In this document: piece by piece, positions 17,293 to 26,053 of the stretch
How positions within the stretch are numbered: position 1 is the stretch's first letter
Layout of the letters: each line of letters begins with the position of its first letter
From: Candidatus Omnitrophica bacterium UBA6210
GTDB taxonomy: Bacteria > Omnitrophota > Gorgyraeia > Velamenicoccales > Velamenicoccaceae
DNA length: 64,000 bases
Direction of reading: 5' to 3'
NCBI GenBank assembly: GCA_002421805.1
Contig: DISM01000005.1
Span: forward strand, 54,584 to 118,583
Position numbers and translations under genes: made by a program
The notes under the pieces: model-generated
Seen by the model: the letters and a program-made list of their open reading frames with translations, nothing else
Told to the model about the DNA's origin: nothing
The model's database searches: none

Positions 17293-17321
17293 TTGACTTA
17301 TAATGGGATAGGTTGTATAAT
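17293..17321 (+). promoter_or_regulatory. recA promoter
   Basis: TTGACT (17293-17298), 17-base gap, perfect TATAAT (17316-17321), about 105 bases before the recA ATG. No LexA box that I can recognise overlaps it. The leader contains ACCCCGTTAGAAA, which is also the end sequence of the insertion element after trpE. Confidence 0.75.
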
Positions 17322-17426
17322 CAAACCCCGTTAGAAAGGGTAAACCCTCAAATACCGCAATGCGTTCGGATAAAGCATTCCCTGTGGAATATTGATGATG
17401 GAGTTGTGCTCTAAGGAGGCTGTTTT

Positions 17427-18503
17427 ATGGTCAACAAAGATGCTGGAAAAGACAAAGATTTGAAGAAAAAAGAGGAATCCTCTAACCGCATGAAGGCCCT
17501 GGAGCTGGCATTGTGCCAGATCGAGAAGCAATTCGGGAAAGGGTCCATCATGAAGCTGGGAGAGGATGTGAAGGCGGACGTCGATGTCATCCCAACGGGT
17601 TCGATCTCGCTGGACCTGGCTTTAGGCGTAGGCGGGATCCCCAGGGGCCGCGTGATCGAGATCTTCGGGCCCGAGGCATCGGGAAAGACGACGCTCACCC
17701 TGAGCATCATCGCCCAGGTCCAGAAGCAGGGCGGGGTGGCCGCTTTTATCGATGCGGAACATGCCTTTGATTCTACGTATGCCAAGAAGATCGGCGTCAA
17801 TCTCGACGACATGCTGATTTCCCAGCCGGATACAGGAGAGCAGGCCCTGGAGATCGCCGAGACCCTCGTGCGTTCCAATGCCGTGGATCTTATCGTCATT
17901 GATTCGGTCGCGGCGCTCACGCCGAAGGCCGAGATCGAAGGCGATATGGGTGACAGCCATATGGGATTGCAGGCGCGTTTGATGTCACAGGCGCTGCGCA
18001 AGCTGACAGGCACCATTTCCAAGTCCAAGACCTGTGTCATTTTCATCAATCAGATCCGTGAAAAGATCGGCGTCATGTTCGGCAATCCGGAAACGACGAC
18101 CGGGGGCCGGGCCCTGAAATTCTACTCTTCTGTCCGGCTTGACCTGAGGCGTATCAGCTATATCAAATCCGGGGATGAAGTGACCGGCAGCCGCGTGCGC
18201 GTCAGGGTCGTGAAGAACAAAGTGGCGCCGCCGTTCAAAGAGACGGAGGTCGACTTTCTGCATTCTGAGGGCATTTCCAAGGAGTCTGACCTCATTGATA
18301 CAGGCGTAAATCTCAATATCCTGCAGAAATCGGGCGCCTGGATCCTGATGGGCGAGGAGAAGCTCGGGCAGGGCAGGGATGCGGCCAGGATGTTCTTGAA
18401 GGCGAATGCCAAGGTGGCTGCCGACATCGACAAGCGGATCCGGCAGGAACATGCCAGAAAAGTCGCCGAGTCCCAGGCACAGGCCTCCGCACCGAAGAAG
18501 TAA
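17427..18503 (+). CDS. recA: Recombinase A
   Basis: A 358-residue RecA, the strand-exchange ATPase for recombinational repair. Walker A is GPEASGKTT (near residue 80), followed by FIDAEHAFD, the Walker B region VDLIVIDSVAALTPKAEIEG and loop L2 with NQIREKIGVMFGNPETTTGG. Normal length, with a Lys/Gln-rich C-terminal tail. Shine-Dalgarno AAGGAGG precedes the ATG. recX follows by 20 bases, a common regulatory pair. Confidence 0.98.
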   Translation: MVNKDAGKDKDLKKKEESSNRMKALELALCQIEKQFGKGSIMKLGEDVKADVDVIPTGSISLDLALGVGGIPRGRVIEIFGPEASGKTTLTLSIIAQVQKQGGVAAFIDAEHAFDSTYAKKIGVNLDDMLISQPDTGEQALEIAETLVRSNAVDLIVIDSVAALTPKAEIEGDMGDSHMGLQARLMSQALRKLTGTISKSKTCVIFINQIREKIGVMFGNPETTTGGRALKFYSSVRLDLRRISYIKSGDEVTGSRVRVRVVKNKVAPPFKETEVDFLHSEGISKESDLIDTGVNLNILQKSGAWILMGEEKLGQGRDAARMFLKANAKVAADIDKRIRQEHARKVAESQAQASAPKK

Positions 18504-18522
18504 CGGCAAGGGATATCCCTTT

Positions 18523-18993
18523 ATGCTTCCCGACAAGGACGAGAAAGAAAAGGCCAGGGCTTGCGCTTTCCGCCTTTTGAAATTCCGCCTCAGAAGCGAA
18601 CAGGAGATCCGCGACAAACTGTCGCAGGAAGAATATGCCAAGGGTGTGATCGACGAGACCCTTGAGTCCCTAAAAGAATCGGGATTGGTGGATGACGAGA
18701 CTTTCGCGCGTTTGTGGGTGGAGACCCGCATGAAGAGGCCCCTGGGACGCAACCGGCTGCGCAGGGAGCTCAAAAAAAAGGGCGTGGACGACAAATGGAT
18801 CGAGGCGGCCCTGGAAAGGGCCTGCCAGGGTTATGACGAAAAAGAAGTCGTCCGGGACCTAGTGCGGCAGAAGATGAAACGGATGCACAGCCTGGAGACG
18901 GACAAGACCAAGGCCCGGCTTTTCGGTTATCTGGTCAGGCGGGGTTTTCCTCAAAACCTCGTCGTTGAAACGATCCTGGAAGAAATCAGATGA
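18523..18993 (+). CDS. recX: RecA regulatory protein RecX
   Basis: 156 residues, built of RecX three-helix repeats (ACAFRLLKFRLRSEQEIRDKL; ESLKESGLVDDETFARLWVE; GVDDKWIEAALE). RecX binds the RecA filament and limits its activity. The ATG at 18523 with AAGGGA upstream is preferred over longer in-frame options that would run inside recA. Its stop overlaps the alaS start (ATGA). Confidence 0.9.
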   Translation: MLPDKDEKEKARACAFRLLKFRLRSEQEIRDKLSQEEYAKGVIDETLESLKESGLVDDETFARLWVETRMKRPLGRNRLRRELKKKGVDDKWIEAALERACQGYDEKEVVRDLVRQKMKRMHSLETDKTKARLFGYLVRRGFPQNLVVETILEEIR

Positions 18994-21572
18994 AACAACT
19001 CACAACACATCAGTTGCGGCAGGCATACCTCGATTTTTTTGTGTCAAAGGGGCACAAGCTCTTTAAGAGCGATTCCCTTGTTCCGGCTAACGATCCTTCG
19101 GTCCTTTTTACCTCGGCGGGCATGAACCAGTTTAAAGACCGTTTCCTGGGCAAGGTGCGTGACGTCAAGCGCGCCACGAGCTGCCAGAAGTGTTTTCGTA
19201 CGGGAGATTTGGACGAGGTGGGCCAGACCCCGTTCCATCACACGTTTTTCGAGATGCTGGGCAATTTCTCTTTCGGCGATTATTTCAAGAGGGAGGCGAT
19301 TCAGTGGGCCTGGGAATTCGTGACGGATGTGATGGCGATCGATCCTGCGCGCCTCTGGGTTTCTGTTTACGAGGACGATGACGAAGCCTTGGGTATCTGG
19401 CAGAAGACCGTCAAGGTGCCTGCGGACAAGGTCCGCAAGTTCGGTCCGAAAGACAATTTCTGGCCTTCCAAGGCGATCACAGATGGGCCGAACGGCCCGT
19501 GCGGCCCATGCTCGGAGATCTATTACGAGAAGGAAGGCGGCCGGTCGGTCGAGGTCTGGAACCTTGTCTTTACCCAGTTCAACCGCTGTGACGGCGGCGT
19601 TTTGGAGCCCTTGCCGAACAAGAACATCGATACCGGCATGGGGCTGGAGAGGATGAGTTCCGTCCTCCAGGGCGTAGATACGAATTTCAAGATCGATGTG
19701 TTCGTGCCGATCGTCGAGGCCGTGCGTCAAAGCGCGCAAGATCTCGAGGATCCCGCGGTTTATACGATCGCCGACCATGCCCGGGCCGTTGCCTTTTGCA
19801 TCTGCGACGGCGTCCTGCCGTCAAACGACGGCCGCGGCTACGTCGTGCGCAAGCTGATCCGCCGGTGTCTTTATCTGGCGCAGGCGTCTCATTACGCCAA
19901 ACCTTTTGTATATAAGTTGATCTCCGGTGTCGCCGCTTCCATGAAGGAGGCTTATCCGGAGATCCTGGAACGCAGGGACAATATCGCCCAGATCGTCTGC
20001 GCCGAGGAAGAGAAATATATCAAAAATATCCTGGAGGGCGGTTCGGAAAAACTCGCCGTGATCCTGGAATCCTTGAAGGCCGGCGGCCATAAAGAGCTTG
20101 CGGCGGAAACAGGCGTGGATTTGTATGTGACGTATGGCATTCAGCCTGATTTTACAAAGGATTATTTCGAGAAGGCCGGGATCGGCGTGGATATGGCGCG
20201 CATCGAGGCATTGATCCGGCAGGAGCAGGATAAATCCCGTATGACGAGCAAGATGGCGTGTTCGATCTTTTCCGCAGAGGGGGTCATCCTGAAACCTTCA
20301 CGCTTTGTGGGCTATGAGACGGATACGTGCCAGGCCAGGATCGTGCAGATCATTAAAGATGTCCATGAGGTCTCTGAAGCCCGCAGCGGCGATAAGGTCG
20401 GCATCGTTCTCGATCAGACGCCGTTCTACGGTGAGGCGGGCGGCCAGGTCGGCGACATCGGCATCATCACGGCGGGCGGCCTGCAGCTTAAGGTGCGCGA
20501 TACCAAGAGGCAGGACGGTTCGATCATTCATTTGACGCAAGTAGAAGGAGGGTCGGGAGTGATGCATACGGGAGATACCGTTGTTCCCTTGGTGGACGCA
20601 GGACATCGCGAAGCGGTGAAGCGCGCGCACACGGCGACACACATCCTTCAGGCCGTCTTGCGCCAGGTCTTGGGCGTTCATGTGCAGCAGGCCGGTTCTT
20701 TTGTCGAACCCGACAGGTTCCGTTTCGATTTCACGCATTTTAAGGACATTTCGGACGAAGAGATGGAGGATATCCAGGGATTGCTCAACGCCTATGTGAT
20801 CCGTAACGATAAGATAGACGCCCGGACGATGTCGAAAAACGAAGCCCGGAAGACCGGCGCTATCGCCCTTTTCGGGGAGAAATACGAGGATACGGTCCGC
20901 GTCGTGAGCGTCGGAGAATACAGCAAGGAATTTTGCGGAGGGACGCATGCGGACGGGACAGGCCGCATCGGCCTTGTTCTTATTGCGGCGGAATCGTCTG
21001 TCGGCAGCGGTTTGAGGCGTATCGAAGCGTTGACCGGCAAACTCGCGTTCGACCATTTGATGGAAGCCAGGCGTATGCTGGAAGAGGCGTCGGAGAAACT
21101 TAAGACCAAGCCCGAACGGTTCCTGGCCAGCCTGGATGCGCAGATCCAGAAACTCAAGACCCTGGAAAAGGACCTGGTCCGGCTGCAAGACAAGACGCTG
21201 TCCCAGGACGTGGAAGGGATGGCTGCCGCTGCGCGGCGCATCAAGGATGTCGTGGTCGTCGAACACGCGTTCAAGAATGCCGATATTGCTTTTTTACGGC
21301 GCTGCGCGGACTTGCTCAAAGCAAAGGTCCCGCAGGCAGGCGTATTTTTCTTAAGCGGCCAGAAAGACGAGGATATCTATTTTGTCTGTGCTTTGACGCC
21401 GGCGTTGTCCCTTAAAGATATCGCTGCGGACGCGCTCCTGAAGAAGACCCTTTCGGCCTTCGGCGGCTCCGGCGGCGGGCGGCGTGACTTTGCCCAGGGC
21501 GGACTCAAGGATGCCTCGAAGGTCGAAGCCGTTTTTAAAGAATTTGAACGCGCGATCCTGGAGGTCCTGTGA
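18990..21572 (+). CDS. alaS: Alanyl-tRNA synthetase
   Basis: An 860-residue class II synthetase, close to normal length. The N-terminal catalytic core (FLGKVRDVKRATSCQKCFRTGD, HHTFFEMLGNFSFGDYF, GPNGPCGPCSEIYY) is followed by the tRNA-recognition domain. The editing domain has zinc ligands HTATH and CGGTH, and a C-terminal oligomerisation domain is present. The start overlaps the recX stop, the order recA-recX-alaS being common. The window's tRNA-Ala carries the matching G3:U70. Confidence 0.98.
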   Translation: MKQLTTHQLRQAYLDFFVSKGHKLFKSDSLVPANDPSVLFTSAGMNQFKDRFLGKVRDVKRATSCQKCFRTGDLDEVGQTPFHHTFFEMLGNFSFGDYFKREAIQWAWEFVTDVMAIDPARLWVSVYEDDDEALGIWQKTVKVPADKVRKFGPKDNFWPSKAITDGPNGPCGPCSEIYYEKEGGRSVEVWNLVFTQFNRCDGGVLEPLPNKNIDTGMGLERMSSVLQGVDTNFKIDVFVPIVEAVRQSAQDLEDPAVYTIADHARAVAFCICDGVLPSNDGRGYVVRKLIRRCLYLAQASHYAKPFVYKLISGVAASMKEAYPEILERRDNIAQIVCAEEEKYIKNILEGGSEKLAVILESLKAGGHKELAAETGVDLYVTYGIQPDFTKDYFEKAGIGVDMARIEALIRQEQDKSRMTSKMACSIFSAEGVILKPSRFVGYETDTCQARIVQIIKDVHEVSEARSGDKVGIVLDQTPFYGEAGGQVGDIGIITAGGLQLKVRDTKRQDGSIIHLTQVEGGSGVMHTGDTVVPLVDAGHREAVKRAHTATHILQAVLRQVLGVHVQQAGSFVEPDRFRFDFTHFKDISDEEMEDIQGLLNAYVIRNDKIDARTMSKNEARKTGAIALFGEKYEDTVRVVSVGEYSKEFCGGTHADGTGRIGLVLIAAESSVGSGLRRIEALTGKLAFDHLMEARRMLEEASEKLKTKPERFLASLDAQIQKLKTLEKDLVRLQDKTLSQDVEGMAAAARRIKDVVVVEHAFKNADIAFLRRCADLLKAKVPQAGVFFLSGQKDEDIYFVCALTPALSLKDIAADALLKKTLSAFGGSGGGRRDFAQGGLKDASKVEAVFKEFERAILEVL

Positions 21573-22801
21573 GGATCATTAAACCGCAGAGCCGTGAATT
21601 CGAGAAGATTGTTGGCCGGGCGAGCTTCATGCAGAAACAGCGCATCAGGTCGTCTGTCGAGAAGATCATCCGCGACGTGCGCATCGGCGGAGACGAAGCA
21701 GTCCTGAAATACACGCATCGCTTTGACGGCGTCAAACTGTCGGCAAAGCAGATGCGCGTCAGCGAAGCCGAGAAGAGCGCGGCCTTCCAGGACATGAAAC
21801 CTGAATTTATCGCGACGCTTAAAAAGATCATCGCCAACGTCAGCGCTTTCTACGCGACGCAGGGCAAGAAGTTCCGCAGGAAGCCCGGACGCGACGGCGT
21901 TTTTCTGGGAGAGAAGATCGATCCGCTGAACCGGGTTGGGGTTTACGTGCCTGCGGGCACGGCGCCTCTGGTTTCCTGCGTTTATATGAGCGTATTGCCG
22001 GCGCGCATTGCGGGCGTGCAGGACATCGTCCTTGTGACGCCGCCGGACGGCGCCGGCCACGTCAATCCCAACATCCTGGTCATCGCCGACCTCCTGAAGG
22101 TCAACGAGATCTACAAGATCGGCGGGGCGCAGGCCATCGCGGCGCTGGCCTTCGGCACAAAGACGATCAAGCGGGTAGACAAGATCGTCGGGCCGGGCAA
22201 TTTTTACGTGACAGAGGCCAAGCGGCAGGTTTTCGGGTTCGTGGATATCGATATGCTGGCCGGTCCGACGGAACTTGTCGTGATCGCCAACAGGAATTGC
22301 AATGTGCAGTATGTCCTGGCGGACCTTGCGGCGCAGGCGGAACACGCCGGAGGGCTGGCGATTTTGGTCACGCCTTCAAAATCCCTGGCCAAACAGGTGC
22401 GTCATGCGCTGCCGGCCCGGGATGACGGTTACGTTGTCCTGGTGAAGAACATGGACGAAGCGGTGGAAGTGAGCAATATGATCGCGCCGGAACATTTGGA
22501 GATATTGACCAATAACCCGAGAAAATTCATCAAGAAGATCAGGAATACCGGGGCGGCATTCCTCGGGCCCTTTAGCCCTGTGGCCCTGGGTGATTATTAC
22601 GCAGGCCCCAGCCATGTGCTGCCGACAGCAGGTTCCGCAAGATTCTTCTCCGGCCTTTGCACCAAGGATTTTCTGAGGTCGACACACATTATCTCTTATT
22701 CGAAGAAGGCCCTGGAAGAGTCCAAGCCCCACATTGAGAAGCTGTGCCAGATCGAGGGATTGAGCAAGCATTTTGAAAGCGTCAAAAAAAGGTTTGAGTG
22801 A
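21569..22801 (+). CDS. hisD: Histidinol dehydrogenase
   Basis: A 410-residue NAD-dependent enzyme for the last two oxidation steps of histidine synthesis. Signatures include VGVYVPAG, KIGGAQAIAALAFGT, VGPGNFYVTEAKR, DMLAGPTE and the zinc/catalytic segments EHLEI and GPSHVLPT. The GTG start overlaps the alaS stop, with GGAGG just upstream. It opens the his gene run. hisG, hisC and hisE are not in the window. Confidence 0.97.
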   Translation: MRIIKPQSREFEKIVGRASFMQKQRIRSSVEKIIRDVRIGGDEAVLKYTHRFDGVKLSAKQMRVSEAEKSAAFQDMKPEFIATLKKIIANVSAFYATQGKKFRRKPGRDGVFLGEKIDPLNRVGVYVPAGTAPLVSCVYMSVLPARIAGVQDIVLVTPPDGAGHVNPNILVIADLLKVNEIYKIGGAQAIAALAFGTKTIKRVDKIVGPGNFYVTEAKRQVFGFVDIDMLAGPTELVVIANRNCNVQYVLADLAAQAEHAGGLAILVTPSKSLAKQVRHALPARDDGYVVLVKNMDEAVEVSNMIAPEHLEILTNNPRKFIKKIRNTGAAFLGPFSPVALGDYYAGPSHVLPTAGSARFFSGLCTKDFLRSTHIISYSKKALEESKPHIEKLCQIEGLSKHFESVKKRFE

Positions 22802-22842
22802 GGACAGTCAACGGATGGCGGCGACCCGCAAAAGGATGTTCC

Positions 22843-23442
22843 ATGAAAAAAAGAACGGCGACAGAATCCAGAAAATCAACGGAAACGAATATCACGGTCA
22901 AGTTAAATATTGATGGTGAAGGGAAGGCCAAAATCAATACCGGGATCGGCTTTCTGGATCATATGCTGGAATTGTTCGCTTTCTGGGGGTTGTTTGACCT
23001 GGAGATCGAAACTCTCGCGGCAGACCTGAAGGTGGATAGTCATCACACAAATGAAGACCTGGGCATCGTCCTGGGCAAGGTTTTTAAAAAAGCGTTGGGA
23101 GACAAGGCAGGCATTAACAGGATCGGCTTTGCCGCGGCACCCATGGAAAACGTCACGGCGAACGTCAACGTGGACCTGAGCGGGAGGGGCTCTCTGCAAT
23201 GGGAGTTGCCTTCGGTTTGCGTTGTTCAAAAAGATTACAAGGCTCAATATGCAGAGCATTTTTTTGAAGCGTTCGCCAAACAGCTGGGTATGAACCTGAA
23301 TATTAAGATAGAGAATCCAAGCAAAGATCTGCACGCCACTTTAGAGCCGGTTTTCAAGGCGCTGGGCATTGCTTTGGACAGGGCCACGCAGATCGACCCG
23401 CGCAGGAAAGGCGTCCCTTCGACGAAAGGCATCATTGATTAA
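22843..23442 (+). CDS. hisB: Imidazoleglycerol-phosphate dehydratase
   Basis: A 199-residue monofunctional HisB. Metal-binding repeats are GFLDHMLELFAFWG, DSHHTNEDLGIVLG and QYAEHFFEAFAKQ, with the His clusters in place, and KDLHATLEPVFKALG closes the fold. The ATG at 22843 follows AAAGGATG and is preferred to an upstream in-frame start at 22798. There is no phosphatase domain, so histidinol-phosphate phosphatase must be encoded elsewhere. Confidence 0.96.
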   Translation: MKKRTATESRKSTETNITVKLNIDGEGKAKINTGIGFLDHMLELFAFWGLFDLEIETLAADLKVDSHHTNEDLGIVLGKVFKKALGDKAGINRIGFAAAPMENVTANVNVDLSGRGSLQWELPSVCVVQKDYKAQYAEHFFEAFAKQLGMNLNIKIENPSKDLHATLEPVFKALGIALDRATQIDPRRKGVPSTKGIID

Positions 23443-24049
23443 GAAGACGGCCATCATCGATTACGGGATGGGGAACCTTTACAGTGTCCGCAACACCTTT
23501 GCGGCGCTGGGCATGGCGACCGATACGGTGGGCTGCGGCCGCGACCTCGGGCATTACGACAAGTTGATCCTTCCGGGCGTCGGGGCGTTCGGCGATGCGA
23601 TGAAGGAGCTGAAGAAGAGGGGGTTTATCGCTCCGGTCAGGGATTTTGTCGCTTCGGGAAGGCCCTTGATCGGGATATGCCTGGGGATGCAGTTATTGCT
23701 GGATGAAAGCGAGGAATCTCCCGGCGTGCAGGGCTTGGGGATCATCCCGGGCCATGTCAGGAAATTTTCGGGAAAGCTCAAAGTCCCCCACATGGGATGG
23801 AATAAGATCAAGAAGGCCGTGCGCCGTTGCCGGATCTTCCGCGGCCTGCAAGGGGACATCTATGCTTATTTTTGCCACTCGTATTATGCCGCCCCGAAAG
23901 ATAAGAAGGTTGTCATCGGCGAGACGGAATATGGCGTCAGGTTTGCCTCGATGATAGAGAAGGGCCGTGTTTACGGCATGCAGTTCCATCCGGAGAAGAG
24001 CCAGGACATCGGTTTAATGTTGCTGAGGAACTTCATCGAAATATGCTGA
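23435..24049 (+). CDS. hisH: Imidazole glycerol phosphate synthase, glutamine amidotransferase subunit
   Basis: About 204 residues. A class I amidotransferase that supplies ammonia to HisF. The catalytic cysteine is in GICLGMQLL and the His-Glu pair in MQFHPEKSQ; the oxyanion strand includes LPGVGAFGDAM. The most likely start is TTG at 23435, five bases after AAAGG and overlapping the hisB end. No ATG precedes the conserved TAIIDYGMGNL. Confidence 0.95.
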   Translation: MIKKTAIIDYGMGNLYSVRNTFAALGMATDTVGCGRDLGHYDKLILPGVGAFGDAMKELKKRGFIAPVRDFVASGRPLIGICLGMQLLLDESEESPGVQGLGIIPGHVRKFSGKLKVPHMGWNKIKKAVRRCRIFRGLQGDIYAYFCHSYYAAPKDKKVVIGETEYGVRFASMIEKGRVYGMQFHPEKSQDIGLMLLRNFIEIC

Positions 24050-24816
24050 TCATACCTGCCATTGACATCATGGCCGGCCGCGTCGTCCGGCTGGAACAAG
24101 GGGATTTTGATAAGCCGATCCATTACGAACGCACGCCCTTGTCGTTCGCGCAGTTGTGGAAGCTCCAGGGGGCGCAGTTCCTGCATCTGGTCGATCTCGA
24201 CGGCGCCAGATGGGGAGAGCCGAGGAATTTTGACATTGCCCGCGATATCGCCAAGATCACGGGCGTCAAGGTCGAGGTGGGCGGCGGCATCAGGAGCGTC
24301 GAGACCATCAGGAAATACCTCGATGCCGGCATCGAGAGGGTCGTGTTGAGCACCAAGATCCTGGGCGATGCCACTTTTTTGCTGAGTAAAGATATCCAGA
24401 AATATCTGGACCGTGTCGCCGTCAGCATCGACATCAAGCATATGATGGATGATGCGTCGAGATTGGTGACGGCAACGACCGGAGGATGGCTCGAGAGCGG
24501 CGATATGACGATCGACCTGGCCGCGTTCGTGCAGACGATGGCGCATGTGGGTATCCGCTACCTCAATTTTTCCGATATCAGCAAAGACGGCATGCTGGCA
24601 GGTCTCGACGTGGACAAGATTTCGCGTTTTCTGGAGATGGTGCGACGCGCTGCCGGAGAGGCGCTGAATTTTACATACGCAGGGGGCATTTCTTCCCTTG
24701 AAGATATCCGCCAGCTCAAGGGTCTCGGGGTCCAGGGGGTGGACGCGGTGATCATCGGCCGCGCGTTGTACGAAAAAAAATTTGACGTCGCGCAGGCGAT
24801 CGAAGCGGCCAGATAA
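24043..24816 (+). CDS. hisA: ProFAR isomerase
   Basis: A 257-residue beta/alpha-barrel isomerase (phosphoribosylformimino-AICAR-P isomerase). It starts MLIIPAIDIMAGRVVRLEQG, with the catalytic Asp8 in PAID and a second Asp in the middle of the barrel (VSIDIKHMM). Phosphate-binding loops are VGGGIRSVET and AGGISSLEDI. Overlaps hisH by 7 bases. Confidence 0.96.
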   Translation: MLIIPAIDIMAGRVVRLEQGDFDKPIHYERTPLSFAQLWKLQGAQFLHLVDLDGARWGEPRNFDIARDIAKITGVKVEVGGGIRSVETIRKYLDAGIERVVLSTKILGDATFLLSKDIQKYLDRVAVSIDIKHMMDDASRLVTATTGGWLESGDMTIDLAAFVQTMAHVGIRYLNFSDISKDGMLAGLDVDKISRFLEMVRRAAGEALNFTYAGGISSLEDIRQLKGLGVQGVDAVIIGRALYEKKFDVAQAIEAAR

Positions 24817-24830
24817 GGTATTGTTAAACC

Positions 24831-25667
24831 ATGTTGACCAAACGCATCATTCCATGTCTGGACGTCAAGGATGGCCGGGTCGTCAAGGGCGTAAGATTCG
24901 TTTCTTTGAGGGACGCGGGAGATCCGGTCGCAACCGCCAAGCAGTATGAAAAGCAAAAAGCCGACGAGCTGGTCTTTTTGGACATTACGGCAAGCCACGA
25001 AGGCCGCAGCACGATGGTCGACGTGGTGCGCCGCGTCGCTGGGAATATTTTTATGCCTTTTACCGTCGGCGGCGGCATCCGCGGCATCGGCGATATCCGC
25101 GACCTTTTGAATGCGGGCGCCGACAAGGTCTCTTTGAATACGGCGGCCGTCCAACGGCCGCAGCTTATCCGTGAAGCGGCGAGGCGTTTCGGCAGCCAGT
25201 GCATCGTTGTCGCCATCGACGCCAGAAGACGTGATCCGGTTAGCCGGTTAGCCGGTATGCCTGTTGGAAGAGGAACAAAGAACCGGCGAACCGGCAAACT
25301 GGCAGACCGGCAAACCAATAGCTGGGAAGTGGTGACGCACGGCGGACGGAAACCGACAGGGTTGGATGCGGTCGCCTGGGCGAGGTGCGCCGAGAAGCTG
25401 GGCGCCGGCGAGATCCTGTTGACGAGCATGGATTTTGACGGGACAAAGGACGGATTTGATATCGCCCTGACGCGGGCCGTTTCCGAGGCGGTCGCAATAC
25501 CCGTCATCGCCTCCGGCGGCGCAGGGACCAAAGAACATTTTTTCGATGTTTTTCGCAGCGGCAGGGCGGATGCGGCGCTCGCAGCGTCGATCTTCCACTA
25601 CGGCCAATTCACGGTAGGGGACGTCAAAACTTATCTTAAAAAAAGAGGCATCGCGGTGCGCATCTGA
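24831..25667 (+). CDS. hisF: Imidazole glycerol phosphate synthase, cyclase subunit, with an in-frame palindromic insert
   Basis: 278 residues against the usual ~253. The barrel is complete: ACLDVKDG-type start (IIPCLDVKDGRVVKG), VGGGIRGIGD, catalytic AIDARR, THGGRKPTGLDAV, LLTSMDFDGTKDG and ASGGAGTKEH. Between AIDARRR and SWEVVTHGG sits an extra ~25-residue Arg/Gly/Thr-rich stretch. It is encoded by a repeat with inverted CCGGTTAGCC- and ACCGGCAAACC-type arms (25237-25318). The reading frame stays open and no catalytic residue is lost, so the protein is probably functional. Confidence 0.95.
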   Translation: MLTKRIIPCLDVKDGRVVKGVRFVSLRDAGDPVATAKQYEKQKADELVFLDITASHEGRSTMVDVVRRVAGNIFMPFTVGGGIRGIGDIRDLLNAGADKVSLNTAAVQRPQLIREAARRFGSQCIVVAIDARRRDPVSRLAGMPVGRGTKNRRTGKLADRQTNSWEVVTHGGRKPTGLDAVAWARCAEKLGAGEILLTSMDFDGTKDGFDIALTRAVSEAVAIPVIASGGAGTKEHFFDVFRSGRADAALAASIFHYGQFTVGDVKTYLKKRGIAVRI

Positions 25668-25680
25668 CCGGAAGGGACGC

Positions 25681-26031
25681 ATGAATAAAGACGAAAAGAG
25701 ACTGATCAAGGGTCCGAAAGAATTGAAATTTGACGACAAGGGGTTGATCCCGGCGATCATCCAGGACGCAAAAACCGGCGAGGTCCTGATGCTCGCTTAT
25801 ATGAATGTCGTCTCGATCGGGAAGATGCTGAAGCTCAAAAAGACGTGCTTCTGGTCGCGGTCGCGCAACACCTATTGGGTGAAGGGGGAGACGTCGGGAC
25901 ATTATCAATTCGTTAAATCCATCGCATATGATTGCGACCGAGATACGCTCCTCGTCAAGGTCAGGCAGGTAGGGGCGGCGTGCCATACGGGCCAGAGGAG
26001 TTGTTTTTATCGAAAGTTGAAATTGAGGTAG
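25681..26031 (+). CDS. hisI: Phosphoribosyl-AMP cyclohydrolase
   Basis: A 116-residue zinc/magnesium enzyme of step 3 of histidine synthesis. It has MLAYMN, FWSRSRNTYWVKGETSGH, the metal site DCDRDTLL and cysteine ligands in GAACHTGQRSCFY. No fused HisE domain is present. Shine-Dalgarno GGAAGGGA precedes the ATG. Confidence 0.96.
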   Translation: MNKDEKRLIKGPKELKFDDKGLIPAIIQDAKTGEVLMLAYMNVVSIGKMLKLKKTCFWSRSRNTYWVKGETSGHYQFVKSIAYDCDRDTLLVKVRQVGAACHTGQRSCFYRKLKLR

Positions 26032-26053
26032 GACGACACATTGAGAAGCGGTT

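Noticed and set aside
17280..17426. LexA/SOS box at the recA promoter
   Set aside because: Searched by eye for E. coli-type and B. subtilis-type boxes; none seen, though this clade's box is unknown.
25221..25325. Frameshift or pseudogene in hisF
   Set aside because: The insert keeps frame, flanking motifs are intact on both sides and the protein reaches its normal C-terminus.
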